NCBI GenBank assembly: GCA_964019155.1
Contig: OZ025243.1
Coordinates: 4,725,686-4,789,685, forward strand
Direction of reading: 5' to 3'
DNA from: Osedax fenrisi
Lineage: Eukaryota > Annelida > Polychaeta > Sabellida > Siboglinidae
Length of the DNA stretch: 64,000 nucleotides
Within the stretch, counting starts at the first letter, position 1; each line of letters starts with the position of its first letter. The notes under the pieces are model-generated. The model did no database searches, had not been told where the DNA came from, and saw only the letters and a list, made by a program, of their open reading frames with translations. The position numbers and the translations under genes were made by a program. Positions 23,106 to 33,780 of the stretch are shown piece by piece.

Positions 23106-26042
23106 TTATCTATAATAAAATTCATCATTGATTAACATATTTTTTACTCTTTTCTTGAACAAATTTTCATTTTTTATATTTTGTATATTTTTTGGAAGTA
23201 AGTTCCAAAGTTTTGGACCTTTTATTAGTAAACTATTTATTGTTCTTGTTGATTTTGAAATTGGTATAGTATACGTTTTATTTGTTCGTAGAGAATATTT
23301 ATTATTATTTTTTGTGTATATTTTAGTTAAATTTGTTGGTAATTGATTATAATATTGTTTATGCATATATATTAGTGTATTATAATATGTTAGCTTATCT
23401 AATCTAAGTATTTTATTTGATGTGAATAATTCTTTTGTATGATCTCGAAATTTTCTTTTATTTATTATTCTTAAGGTTTTTTTTTGAATAATTGTTGTAT
23501 TTAGGGTATTATTTGAGAATGTATTTCCCCAAAGTATATTTCCATAGTTTAAGTATGGTAGGAAAATACTATTATATATAATTATCAATGAATTTGTTTT
23601 AATGAATTTGCTCAATTTTGAGATTAAAAATTGAATTTGGGAGAGTTTGTTATTTAATTTAATAATATGATTTTTAAAATCAAGTTTGCTATCAAGAATT
23701 ATACCAAGATATTTATAATTATATACGTTATTTACTAATGTATCATTTAATGAAATAATATTGTTTGGATATTTATTTGAGTTGAAATTTATCATTTCTG
23801 TTTTACTAATATCGAGTTTTAACTTATTATATTTATACCATTTTTCTATTTTTATTAAGGTTTTTTTAATTAAATTTGTTAGTTCTATATTATTATCTGC
23901 TGTAAAAGTTATAGCAGTATCATCTGCATATACTGTAAATTTTACATTACTATCTTCTAAATATAATGGTAGATCATTGACATAAATTATGAATAGTAAA
24001 GGGCCTAGTATGGAGCCTTGGGGTACACCGATATCATTAGTTATAATATCAGATTCTGTAATGTTAACTTTAACTAGTTGAGTTCTATTATGTAAATAGT
24101 TTTTTATCAGTTTAAGAGGAATCCCTCTAATTCCATATGTATCTAATTTGCTAATTATAATAGAATGATCAATAGTATCAAAGGCTTTACTTAAATCTAA
24201 AAATAATGTATTTATTGCTTTATTTTCTTTTTTATTTTCCATTATATGGTTGTAAATATCTAGTGTAGCTTGAGTGGTATTATGTTTTTTAAGGAAACCA
24301 TATTGAGTAGTATTTATTATGTTATTATTTTGTATGAATTGCATTAGTCTATTATATATTATTTTTTCTAGTATTTTCGATAGTTGACTTAAAATTGATA
24401 TTGGTCTATAGTTAGATATAATATTGATATTATTTTTTTTATGAATTGGTTTAATGGAGGATAGTTTCATTTTTAAGGGAAAAGTTCCTGACGATAAACA
24501 TAGATTAAAAATATGGCTTAATGGAAGGTCAATGTAATCTTTTGAAATTTTTAACAATTTCATGTTTAGATAATCAGTGTCTAGAGAAGTCTTTGATTTA
24601 TTATTTTGTATAATAGAATTTATCTCATGTGTTGATGTGGGATGAAGATATATTGATTTAGATATTGGTGTAATGTTAATTGGGTTTATGTTATTTATGG
24701 GAGAGGTGAATTGATTATTTATGGATTGACTTGTATTTATAAAATAAGAGTTAAATGCATTTGCTATTTGTTTATCATTATTGAATTTATTTTCGAATTC
24801 ATCTATTATATAATTTGGAGATTGTTTAATTTGCTGTTTATTTAAGAGGTTATTTATTAAATTCCAATTTTCTTTAGTAGATATACTATTTTTTATTTTA
24901 CTATCTATATATGATTGCTTTGCTTTTTTAATATTTAAGGTTAATTGATTTCTTAATTGTTTGTAGTTATATAAGTTGATTTCATTTTTATTATCTAAGT
25001 AAAGTTTATATAGTTTATACTTTTTATTAATGTCTCTTTTTATTTTATTTGTTATCCAATTTTTTGAAAGAATATTTGAAGATATTTTATTTTTAAGTAG
25101 TGGGATAAATTGGTTAATTATTGATGTATATATGGTATGAAATTTGTTGTATGAGTTTTTAGCATCATTGTCTTCGAGGACCGAATCCCAATTCGTATTT
25201 TTCAGTGCATTAATAAGTCTTTTAGTTTTATTTATTGTTATTTTCCTTGTTTTAATTTCATTTGAGTTATTTCGTATTTTGGTTTTTATTTTAATTATTG
25301 TATATATTGGGAGGTGGTCTGTCAAGTCTTCTAAGAGTATTCCACTATTATAAATATTTGTTGTGTTTATATTAGTGTAAATTTGATCTATAGTTGAAGT
25401 GTTACTTTTATTGAATTGGGGTCTAGTGTTTTGAAGAATTTGAGGCGTTAGTCCTAATTGATTTATTAAAATGTTTAATTGAGATGGTTTGGGATCATTT
25501 GTTATGATATTAAAATCACCCATAATTATTAAATCGTGTGAAATATATTTATGAAATTTACTATATAACATATTTATAAGATCTGCAGTTTTATTGAAAG
25601 GGCTATTATAAAGGCATGAAATTATTATTTTTTTATTTTTTTTAAGTTTAATTTCTATTGTAAGTGTTTCTAAATAATCTTTTATATTAAAAGTAAGGTC
25701 TTTTATAAGTTCATATTGAATATCTTTTATAACATATATTGAAACACCACCACCTCTACATTTATTTTGTTTCTGTCTATAGTTTGTTTGATATGTGTAG
25801 TTTGTTATATTATCATTGAAGTCATTATTACTATTTAACCAGGTTTCAGATAAACATATAATATGAGGTTTGATTATTAAAGTATCTATAAATTCTCTTA
25901 ATTTATCCAGGTTTTGAGTAAGACTTCTAATATTTATGTGTATAATTATCAGATTATTTTTATTTATTATTAATTCTTTTGTAATACTATTAAATTGTTG
26001 TGTTGTTTTGTATTGGTTTGGTATCATATTATATTTAATCAT
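23106..26042 (-). CDS. LINE C ORF2: endonuclease-reverse transcriptase, 978 aa
   Basis: An intact polyprotein-length ORF2 that would cut target DNA and copy the element RNA at the nick. The endonuclease domain spans about residues 30-255, with NIRSL near 36, SETWLN near 65, RGGGVSIY, GDFNI near 174, STIDQIYTN and DHLPIY near 241. RT spans about 520-770, with NYRPISILSQLSKILEK, DLSKAFDTIDHS, GVPQGSILGP near 671 and the catalytic YADD near 704. The C-terminal domain has YLGIILD, PYLNYGNILWGNT and GPKLWNLLPKNIQ. This order and length match CR1/L2/Crack-type ORF2. The ATG at 26042 overlaps the ORF1 stop by 8 nt. Codon use is extremely A+T-rich (Asn/Ile/Lys), like the host sequence, so it has resided here or in similar genomes for long. 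Confidence 0.93.
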   Translation of the reverse strand: MIKYNMIPNQYKTTQQFNSITKELIINKNNLIIIHINIRSLTQNLDKLREFIDTLIIKPHIICLSETWLNSNNDFNDNITNYTYQTNYRQKQNKCRGGGVSIYVIKDIQYELIKDLTFNIKDYLETLTIEIKLKKNKKIIISCLYNSPFNKTADLINMLYSKFHKYISHDLIIMGDFNIITNDPKPSQLNILINQLGLTPQILQNTRPQFNKSNTSTIDQIYTNINTTNIYNSGILLEDLTDHLPIYTIIKIKTKIRNNSNEIKTRKITINKTKRLINALKNTNWDSVLEDNDAKNSYNKFHTIYTSIINQFIPLLKNKISSNILSKNWITNKIKRDINKKYKLYKLYLDNKNEINLYNYKQLRNQLTLNIKKAKQSYIDSKIKNSISTKENWNLINNLLNKQQIKQSPNYIIDEFENKFNNDKQIANAFNSYFINTSQSINNQFTSPINNINPINITPISKSIYLHPTSTHEINSIIQNNKSKTSLDTDYLNMKLLKISKDYIDLPLSHIFNLCLSSGTFPLKMKLSSIKPIHKKNNINIISNYRPISILSQLSKILEKIIYNRLMQFIQNNNIINTTQYGFLKKHNTTQATLDIYNHIMENKKENKAINTLFLDLSKAFDTIDHSIIISKLDTYGIRGIPLKLIKNYLHNRTQLVKVNITESDIITNDIGVPQGSILGPLLFIIYVNDLPLYLEDSNVKFTVYADDTAITFTADNNIELTNLIKKTLIKIEKWYKYNKLKLDISKTEMINFNSNKYPNNIISLNDTLVNNVYNYKYLGIILDSKLDFKNHIIKLNNKLSQIQFLISKLSKFIKTNSLIIIYNSIFLPYLNYGNILWGNTFSNNTLNTTIIQKKTLRIINKRKFRDHTKELFTSNKILRLDKLTYYNTLIYMHKQYYNQLPTNLTKIYTKNNNKYSLRTNKTYTIPISKSTRTINSLLIKGPKLWNLLPKNIQNIKNENLFKKRVKNMLINDEFYYR

Positions 26043-26756
26043 CTCGTTTTTTTAGTTCAATTATTTTAAAAGTATCATTTATATGCCGTACTACATATTT
26101 ATTATTTATTGTTGATTTATTTTTAGCCTCGATAGATAGTTTTTTGATAGTATCCAACTCAACTTTATTGTATTCTTTTGATATGCTTATATTTTTGAAT
26201 TTGGAGTTTTTTAATTTGTTTGCATTTTGTATTATATTATTAATTTCTATTTCAGAGTTTAAAATAATTTTTAATGGCCTGATGACATTATCATTTTCTT
26301 GATATTTTCCTAATCTAAAATAGTTTTTTATATTATAATTTGTGTTGACTATGTCTAAAATTTCTGTTATATTTTTTTTTTCTTCAAAATTTCTTGTTTC
26401 GTAATTAGAATCTATTGTTTGTTTAACATTATAGAGTATAATAGTTTTATTTCTTATTTCATTTAACTTTTTTTCATTTAGGGTTTTATTTATAGTCGTT
26501 GATAGATTTTTTTGAAGTGTATTATTGAGGTTAATTTTAGTGATCTCAGCAAATGTTTTAAGATCAGATTTATCAGCGGCTTCATTTAGTTTTTTTATTA
26601 TTTTTTCTTGATTTTCTATAACTATAGTCAATTTTTCATTATTTATAGTTAATCTGTCATTATTTATAGTTAATTTTTCAATTAAGCATTTGAGATCAAT
26701 TTTTTCATCATTATGCTCATCTGTTACAGATATCGTTTTTTTTTTTGACGAGCCAT
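26035..26756 (-). CDS. LINE C ORF1: coiled-coil RNA-binding protein, one-base frame break near start
   Basis: Open from about 26735 to the TAA at 26035-26037. The conservative frame (26631-26035) gives 198 residues. An ATG at 26756 opens MARQKKK and would be in frame if the A11 run (plus 26736-26746) had one more base, giving about 240 residues. The N-terminal part shows seven-residue repeats (LTINNDR, LTINNEK, LTIVIEN) and further heptads, consistent with a trimerising coiled coil. The central part, with ITEILDIVNTNY, YFRLGKYQ and RPLKIIL, resembles the RRM-like domain of LINE ORF1 proteins that bind element RNA. It could be intact if the A-run is miscounted. Confidence 0.8.
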
Positions 26757-26834
26757 TTTAAGCTTTATATCAAATATTAAGCTTTAAATTTAAGCTTTAT
26801 ATTAAATTCTAAATATTACTAATATATATGTTGT

Positions 26835-28015
26835 TAAAATATATTTACTTAATTAATTTATTGAATAAATAATTAGAGTTTCTCTAAATTTAAAAGATGC
26901 TTTTTATATAATATATGTCACACTAATTTATTATGAAGTACCTAGGGTTTATATTGGGTATATTATATACTGTATTTATTATATCAAATATACAAATATA
27001 TAGCAATTAAATTATATTACTTCATCTTATATTACAAAAAATTAAATATTATAGAAATAATATAGTATAATAATAATAATAAAATAATATGCAGTATTTA
27101 AATATTAAAAATACAATAGTAAAAATATCCAATATAAGTATATTTAATAAATACAATTTATATATATATATAAATGTATTAATGCAATATATATATATAT
27201 ATATATGTTTTAATTTTATGATATTTAATAATACTAGGAATTTCAATAAATATCTTTTATGGCTTTTTTATTGCATTTTCAATTATAATTTAAAAATAAT
27301 AATAAAATACATAAAATGTATATATACCTAAATGTATTTATACAATATAATAATAATAAAGAGTTGGTAAATAAGATTAATATGATATTAATACAATATA
27401 TTATTTAAATATAAATAGAGGATAACTAATCTATGAATAATAATAATCGATTAAAAGGGTAAATAAAGTAGTAGTTGTTATTAAATATGTAAACAGTAAG
27501 TGAACATTATCTTTGTGATTAATATATATTTGTTGTTGATTTTAATTTTGATAATCATACAATGTAAACAAATACTAAAATAAAAAAAAGAATATAATTT
27601 CAAAAACAATGTAATATATTTAAATATTAGTAGATATTAATATTTGAACAATACTAATAATATAAATAACACACAAATAAATAAATACGCACCTATATTT
27701 ATAATTATAATACAATTAAACGATATTTAAAATCTAATCTGTGAATAACACGTCTGTAATTTGGTTGATATGTAAACAAAGTGATGGTGATAAATATATA
27801 TCACTATGGTGATAATAATTATAATAATAACAATGATAATAATAATACTAATAATTATATTTATAATATATTAAATTATATTTTATATATAACTTATATG
27901 TAAATTGTATTATAATGACAATGAGGTAATACCTACATTTTAAATCATACACGTAGAATCATATAATAACCACTTTACTAATATTGATTGGTATATATAT
28001 ATTTAACTATAGTAT
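26835..28015. other. A+T-rich intergenic stretch
   Basis: Only short (TA)n and (AAT)n tracts; open frames at 27049-27331 are low-complexity. Confidence 0.6.
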
Positions 28016-28018
28016 TAT

Positions 28019-28080
28019 AATGGCTAATATATGTTAATATATGTCAACAATTGTTGACATATATTAATATTAGTCATTAT
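28019..28080. repeat. ~60-bp near-perfect palindrome
   Basis: AATATATGTCAACAATTG at the centre mirrors outward on both sides to AATGGCTAAT and ATTAGTCATT. It could form a cruciform or hairpin. Confidence 0.8.
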
Positions 28081-28249
28081 TCGTTAATCATTTGACTATC
28101 CAACTTTTCAATCAAATATATTGTATGTTACGTATACCCATTACTTTACTTTATTCGACTATAGACTTAAGTATACTTACATTAATCACAAATAATAATT
28201 AATAGTTTTAGGGTATATTTACTAATAAATCTACGTCAAAATTAGTGTA

Positions 28250-28253
<4 letters not shown>

Positions 28254-28298
<45 letters not shown>
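28254..28298. repeat. (TA)n microsatellite
   Basis: About 22 TA units. Confidence 0.95.
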
Positions 28299-28301
<3 letters not shown>

Positions 28302-28386
28302 CTCTATATTTACACATATATATGTCATTATAAATCATCTAAATAATGTATACATTATGTGTATACATGTGCACATGCTTATATAT

Positions 28387-28441
28387 ATTATCAGATTTAA
28401 ACCCGGGTTTTTGTAGAAGCTAAAGCTTATCAAGACAATTT
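28387..28441 (-). mobile_element. Retroelement 3' end, tail family T, copy 4
   Basis: On the minus strand: TTGTCTTGATAAGCTTTAGC (AAGCT..AGCTT hairpin), then the palindrome AACCCGGGTT where the other copies have GGCATTGCC, then TAAATCTGATAATA. The proximal stem sequences are replaced but both hairpins are kept. The outer GGTAA stem is weak here. Confidence 0.55.
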
Positions 28442-28601
28442 ATGAAATCATCATTTAAATATTTAAAAATAAATAACTAAAATAAATAATAAGTATAATT
28501 AAAGAATGACTTAAATAAAAATATAGATAAAATAGTTTAAATGTTTATATATATATATATATATATATAAATTATTTGTTTATGTATACATATACATATG
28601 T

Positions 28602-28637
<36 letters not shown>

Positions 28638-28891
28638 ACATATACGTATATTGAAATGATAATATTAATAAATATAATATTAATAATATAATAAATTTGT
28701 TAATATTACCTACCTGATATTATATTGTTATTAATATTAATTAGCGTATAATACGTAATTATTAAAATAAGAATACTTTAGTTATATATTCTATAACATA
28801 TGTTATAAAATAGTAAAATAAAAAACTTGATTAAATAAATTATAAATAACTGTTTAAAAGTATATGTACATAATCATAATAATTTATATAG

Positions 28892-28926
<35 letters not shown>

Positions 28927-29095
28927 TAATGTATATATGTACTTAAAGTATATGTACATAATTATAATTGATATAGTTATATATAACCTATTATAATATA
29001 ATGTACGTGTATTTAAATAAATACCACACATGTATAAGTGAAATCATCACTCAGATGTATATATCATATATGATAAATACATACATAATAAAGAC
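28442..29095. repeat. A+T-rich stretch with three (TA)n tracts
   Basis: TA tracts at about 28546-28569, 28608-28634 and 28894-28921. A TATATGTAC..TTAAAGTATATGTACATAAT motif is duplicated near 28860 and 28945. No coding evidence. Confidence 0.7.
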
Positions 29096-29265
29096 TTCAA
29101 TTAACTTCATAAGAGACATATTACATCCTGATTGGTCGAATGTAGTCCGTAGCTATTGGATGACGATATTTATCATTAAAATGAGCGTGCGTTATATCAC
29201 CATTTATCAATTGCCATTACACGTACCAACATCGATTCGTATAATATCGTTGATAATATATTGAT
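29096..29265 (+). promoter_or_regulatory. Sox gene 5' flank/5' UTR with two inverted CCAAT boxes
   Basis: Less A+T-rich than the surroundings. Contains ATTGG (inverted CCAAT) at 29131-29135 and 29155-29159. An in-frame stop (TAA at 29254-29256) just before the ATG fixes 29266 as the first start. No convincing TATA box can be distinguished in this A+T-rich context, and the transcription start is not determined. Confidence 0.4.
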
Positions 29266-29454
29266 ATGCAAAAGTCAGAAGAGGCAATAAACATGACATC
29301 GCAAGCCGTTTTTCCTGTAGCTAGGATGTTGGCTACACAGACTATTGCACCTGTATTTCAAGAAACTACTGTCATAAAGCAACAATCTACTGGAGACCAT
29401 GTAAAACGACCTATGAATGCATTTATGGTGTGGTCAAGAGGACAACGCAGAAAA
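29266..29454 (+). CDS. SoxB-type transcription factor, exon 1 (codons 1-63)
   Basis: Encodes a 44-residue N-terminal arm and the first part of the HMG box, DHVKRPMNAFMVWSRGQRRK, which is the signature of group B Sox proteins. The exon ends after AAA (Lys63) in phase 0 at a good donor, GTTAGT (29455-29460). Joined to exon 2 the box is restored without gap. The protein binds the minor groove at ATTGT-type sites and bends DNA; SoxB genes act in neural and epithelial progenitors of animals. The start at 29266 is supported by an upstream in-frame stop; Met10 is an alternative. Codons are less A+T-biased than the flanks. Confidence 0.93.
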
Positions 29455-29622
29455 GTTAGTATATATATAAATATATACAATGTTATTTATATATATACCA
29501 ATATATTAAATAATATTATTATTGGTATATACTAAGTACCAATATAGTAACATAACTAACTTAGAAAATTAATAATTAAATAATATACATCACATAGTAT
29601 TATTATAATATAATAAATAATA

Positions 29623-29662
<40 letters not shown>

Positions 29663-29709
29663 TTAAAGTATATATTATAATTTGTTATTATATATGTAAT
29701 GTTTATATA

Positions 29710-29799
29710 TTATTTCATATGCAATAGAATAATTAAAATATTATATGTATTATATATAATACATATAATATTTTAATTATTCTATTGCATATGAAATAA
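29710..29799. repeat. 90-bp perfect palindrome inside the Sox intron
   Basis: Checked base by base: every position from 29710 to 29754 is complementary to its mirror from 29799 to 29755, with no spacer. The outer sequence is TTATTTCATATGCAATAG and the centre is TATATA. Confidence 0.98.
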
Positions 29800-29897
29800 C
29801 ATATACGCGTATATAATGTATTAACTTATATAAAAATTATACAAAAAAAGATTGTAATATTTTTTAACAGAATAGTTTATACTCATTGTATACATGT

Positions 29898-29971
<74 letters not shown>

Positions 29972-31200
29972 TTTATTTAACAAATATCACTAAATATGAT
30001 TAAACACAATGTTTATTTATCTTAATATATAATTTAATTCGTATTTTTGTTTTATAAAATAGAACCTATAGGTTAAGAATACTTAATCGTATTACTGATT
30101 TTAATATTAATATTCAAATACTATTTTATGGTACATTTTATAAAAAAAAATATATAAATAGTTATTTTGTTAATACATATTTATGTATATAATAAATTGA
30201 TATAAATCAATATATGTTTAATGATACAATACTAATTAAAATCAATTAACTTATTAATCGTATTAAATATAATATTCTCAACATTAAATCTTATACGACT
30301 ACACCAGAATACATAAGAATACATACTATAGTATACTATATAAATATATTTACATAAGTCCTCCAAATATATAATTATTGACTTATTTGTAATACATATG
30401 TTGATGTATTATATATCATACAAAACACACAATATATATATTATATATTATATATAATGTATATAAAGGTTATAATTGTGTATATAAAGTATACAATCAG
30501 TTACAATTATGTATAATTTCACTATATATATTCATATTTAATAGTAATGAATATCCAAATTTATATAAAATAATACCTATAGCTATATATATATAATAGT
30601 ATGACTTAAATATTCATTATAAAGTAAATTTTCCCTAATTTTTTATTTTATTTTAATATCAATATTGACTTTCAATATAAATTCAAAATAAATCAAAAAT
30701 ATAATTTAAAAATAGTGATATTGTTATGTGAAAATATATATATAATGTATATATGTTCATAAAATTCATACAATTTTTTATAACATACATGTTTATTTCT
30801 CTATTATTAAGTTAATATATAATCAATTGATTTAAATTTATATTGATTTTTTTTTCATATAATATTATAAATTGGTATGTTAAATATTCTATAGAAATGT
30901 AAATTCTATGTAAATTTTTCAAATTTATTTCATGAAATTAATTTGTATAATATTCATTATGTTTAATTGTATTTTATATTTAAAATTATGTAATCTTTTA
31001 AATTGAAATTCAAAATAAATATATAATATAAATAATGCTTAATTTAAATATTTGTCTATGATATTATGCATATTAAATTAATAGTTTCATATTTATATTA
31101 TTGTAACCAAAATAAATGTCATTAAATTAATAGTTTCATATGTATATTATTTGTAATAAAAATTAATTTCATATTCTATATTCTATAATATATTATTATA

Positions 31201-31207
31201 ATAATAC

Positions 31208-31244
<37 letters not shown>

Positions 31245-31251
31245 ATAATAC

Positions 31252-31313
<62 letters not shown>
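31201..31313. repeat. Duplicated ATAATACATA unit plus (TA)n in the Sox intron
   Basis: ATAATACATATATATAAA followed by TA repeats occurs twice (31201, 31245) and leads into a TA tract of about 50 bp. Confidence 0.9.
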
Positions 31314-31318
<5 letters not shown>

Positions 31319-32570
31319 TATATTAATATATAAAATGATATAAATATTTAAATAATATTATAATTGTATTCATTATTTATAATATTTATTAAATAATATC
31401 AAATATGTGTATATATGCAAAACCTATAAGTTTCACTAACATATTGATGTGTTATTGTGCATTCACATATAAAGAAATCATGATGTATTATTATATATAC
31501 ATGTATATATGTATATATATATATATGATTATAAATTTATATTAATAATTACAATATAATATATAAGCTGTTCCATATATTAAACACTATATTATAGTAT
31601 ACAATATTCTCAATAAAATATATATTTTAATTTAATTATTTGTATTAAATAATATAATCAATATACACATTTAAAACTACTAATACATTATAAATATAAG
31701 GTTAACTTAAATTATATATTTATGTTATAAATGATAAGCACAATTTTCTCTTGATCAGGTATCTTATAATATATTTAATATGTTAACTATTTAATATATA
31801 TATATATATATTTATATATTACAAATTGTTTAATATAATTTCATTATATAATATAATTTCATTTATATAATTTCATAATATAAGTAAATAGTATTTACTA
31901 AATATATATTATATTTTTTTAATTTATTAAATTATTTTATATTATTAGGAATAATTATAAATATAATTATAAAAATAATTATTAAAAATAAATAATATAA
32001 TAAAATATTAAATAATTAAAATAATATAACACAGTATATAATAATTATAATATTATAATTTGATAATTAATAAATAATTATAACTTTATATATAACAATA
32101 AATTTAATAAACTATATTTATGTCATGTAAATTGGTGCAAATTCAATAACAAAAATAAATATATGTTTAACAAATTTATTTTTTTTTTTTATATTATATA
32201 TAAATATTTACAAAATAATATGTTTATAGAATTTATAGATGGTGGTGTATATATATATATTATATGTTGTTTAAATTGTTTAAATTTAAACTTTTATTGA
32301 ATTCATTTTTTTCTTCATTTTTTTAAATTTAATTATAGGATTTATAAAAAAAATATTAATATAATTTATATAAATAATCAATTCAATACAGTGAAATTCT
32401 GAAAATATATATACAAAATATTATGTCATTAATTTAATTTAAAAATGTGTTATGTTTATATGATGAATGCCTAAATATATTCTGTACAACTTGTTATGTA
32501 TTTATAATTATGTAAGCGTAAGCATAAATCACAATAATAACTAGTGTACATTATTTATTTATAATTATAT

Positions 32571-32576
<6 letters not shown>

Positions 32577-32657
<81 letters not shown>
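32577..32657. repeat. (TA)n next to the Sox 3' splice site
   Basis: About 40 TA units, the second longest pure TA tract of the window, within 40 bp of exon 2. Confidence 0.95.
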
Positions 32658-32664
<7 letters not shown>

Positions 32665-32693
32665 AATTAACTAAATTATTTCATTATTAATAG

Positions 32694-33308
32694 ATGGCAT
32701 TAGAAAATCCAAAAATGCATAATTCGGAAATATCTAAAAGACTCGGTGCTGATTGGAAACTATTAACAGAAACTGATAAACGCCCATTCATTGATGAAGC
32801 GAAGCGTCTTAGAGCTCTTCATATGTCACAACATCCTGATTACAAGTACAGACCCAGACGAAAACCTAAAATAACTAATGTAACCCGTTGTAATGATAAA
32901 TATTCTTCATTTCAACATTCCGGAACAGATATTCATTTAAATGCTGATATAGGTAACACACGTGCATTTCCTATAAATATATCAGCATCTTCGAGGGATA
33001 ATATTGGAGATATGAATTCATCATTATTTCCTACATTTGATTATGCTTCATTTGCAAAAATGGCAGAAATGGCTGCTGTAAGTTTTAGACTTAATCCTGA
33101 CATGTCATCACAATCAGCGATGACAACGTTATTAAACTCACCAGTTTTCCCTGCATTTGGTACTTACCCGCCTATGGGTTTTGCTGGAAATAATACAGAC
33201 ATCCAAAGACAGATGGCTTATGCTTTGCTATCATCACGTGGTATACCTAACTTCCGCCCTATTACGCCATCTTCGATAGGAAGCATTTCCACACCAAAAA
33301 CACCATAA
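32694..33308 (+). CDS. SoxB-type transcription factor, exon 2 (codons 64-267)
   Basis: Continues the HMG box (MALENPKMHNSEISKRLGAD, then WKLL, KRPFIDEAKRLRALHM, HPDYKYRPRRKPK; box about residues 45-122 of the joined protein). The RRKPK ending is the form usual in SoxB2 (Sox14/Sox21) proteins rather than SoxB1. The C-terminal 145 residues are Ser/Pro/Met-rich without a known fold. They contain FDYASFAKMAEMAAVSF and SPVFPAFGTYPPMGF, plausibly the transcription-regulating tail. A total of 267 residues is short but acceptable for SoxB2. As I recall, insect Sox21-type genes carry introns whereas Dichaete and SoxNeuro are intronless; an HMG-splitting intron supports a Sox21-type assignment, but this is not proven. 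Stop TAA at 33306-33308. Confidence 0.93.
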   Translation: MALENPKMHNSEISKRLGADWKLLTETDKRPFIDEAKRLRALHMSQHPDYKYRPRRKPKITNVTRCNDKYSSFQHSGTDIHLNADIGNTRAFPINISASSRDNIGDMNSSLFPTFDYASFAKMAEMAAVSFRLNPDMSSQSAMTTLLNSPVFPAFGTYPPMGFAGNNTDIQRQMAYALLSSRGIPNFRPITPSSIGSISTPKTP

Positions 33309-33780
33309 TAACATCGTATTTAAATAAATGGTTAAACCATATTGTTATTGTTCAATATATTAATTATGATTATTTCTGTGTTCAATGTTTTTATTTATGA
33401 TATATAGTAGATAATTTTGTTAACATTTTATTATATACTATTTGTTGTTGAGTCATTTTTAAAATTGTAATAGTATATTATTTTTACTTGACAAATATAT
33501 TTAAATTATAAAACCTATATATATATATTATATATCTATGTATTAATATGAAGTAATATATTACTAAATAATGACGTATACATTATCTAGAATTAGTCAA
33601 ATATATATATATAATAATTATGTATAAATTAAAAATAAATATTGTTATTTTTGTAATGTATTTTTATCTAATTGGATAATTAATTCATTTACTAAAATTT
33701 GTTGTTTATTATTATTATCAATGGTAATTTCTTGTTATTAAAGATGGAACAAAATAAAAATTAATAAATATTATATATCT
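33309..33780 (+). other. Sox 3' UTR region with several AATAAA signals
   Basis: AATAAA occurs at about 33323-33328, only 15 bp after the stop, again near 33630 and in the AATAAAAATTAATAAAT cluster near 33752-33770. Which is used cannot be told. Confidence 0.4.

Larger units (their letters stand above)
22690..26830 (-). mobile_element. LINE C, near full-length CR1/L2-type retrotransposon
   Basis: About 4.1 kb on the minus strand. A short 5' UTR with AAGCTTTATAT repeats (about 26760-26820) leads into ORF1 (26756-26035), ORF2 (26042-23106) and a T/A-rich 3' UTR that probably ends in TATC repeats at about 22690-22712. ORF2 is intact over 978 codons. The 5' and 3' limits are approximate because no target duplication was identified. 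A relic of the same or a close family lies at 39215-39440. Confidence 0.9.
29455..32693 (+). other. Sox intron, 3.2 kb, phase 0, splits the HMG box
   Basis: GTTAGT donor and TTCATTATTAATAG acceptor. The content is almost wholly A+T, with (TA)n tracts at 29903-29969, 31262-31313 and 32577-32657, a duplicated ATAATACATATATATAAA unit at 31201-31262 and a 90-bp perfect palindrome at 29710-29799. The long (TA)n ends only about 35 bp before the acceptor. No nested gene seen. Confidence 0.9.

Noticed and set aside
23128..25353. Plus-strand frames opposite LINE C ORF2
   Set aside because: Shadows of the 978-codon minus-strand ORF2, which has all catalytic motifs.
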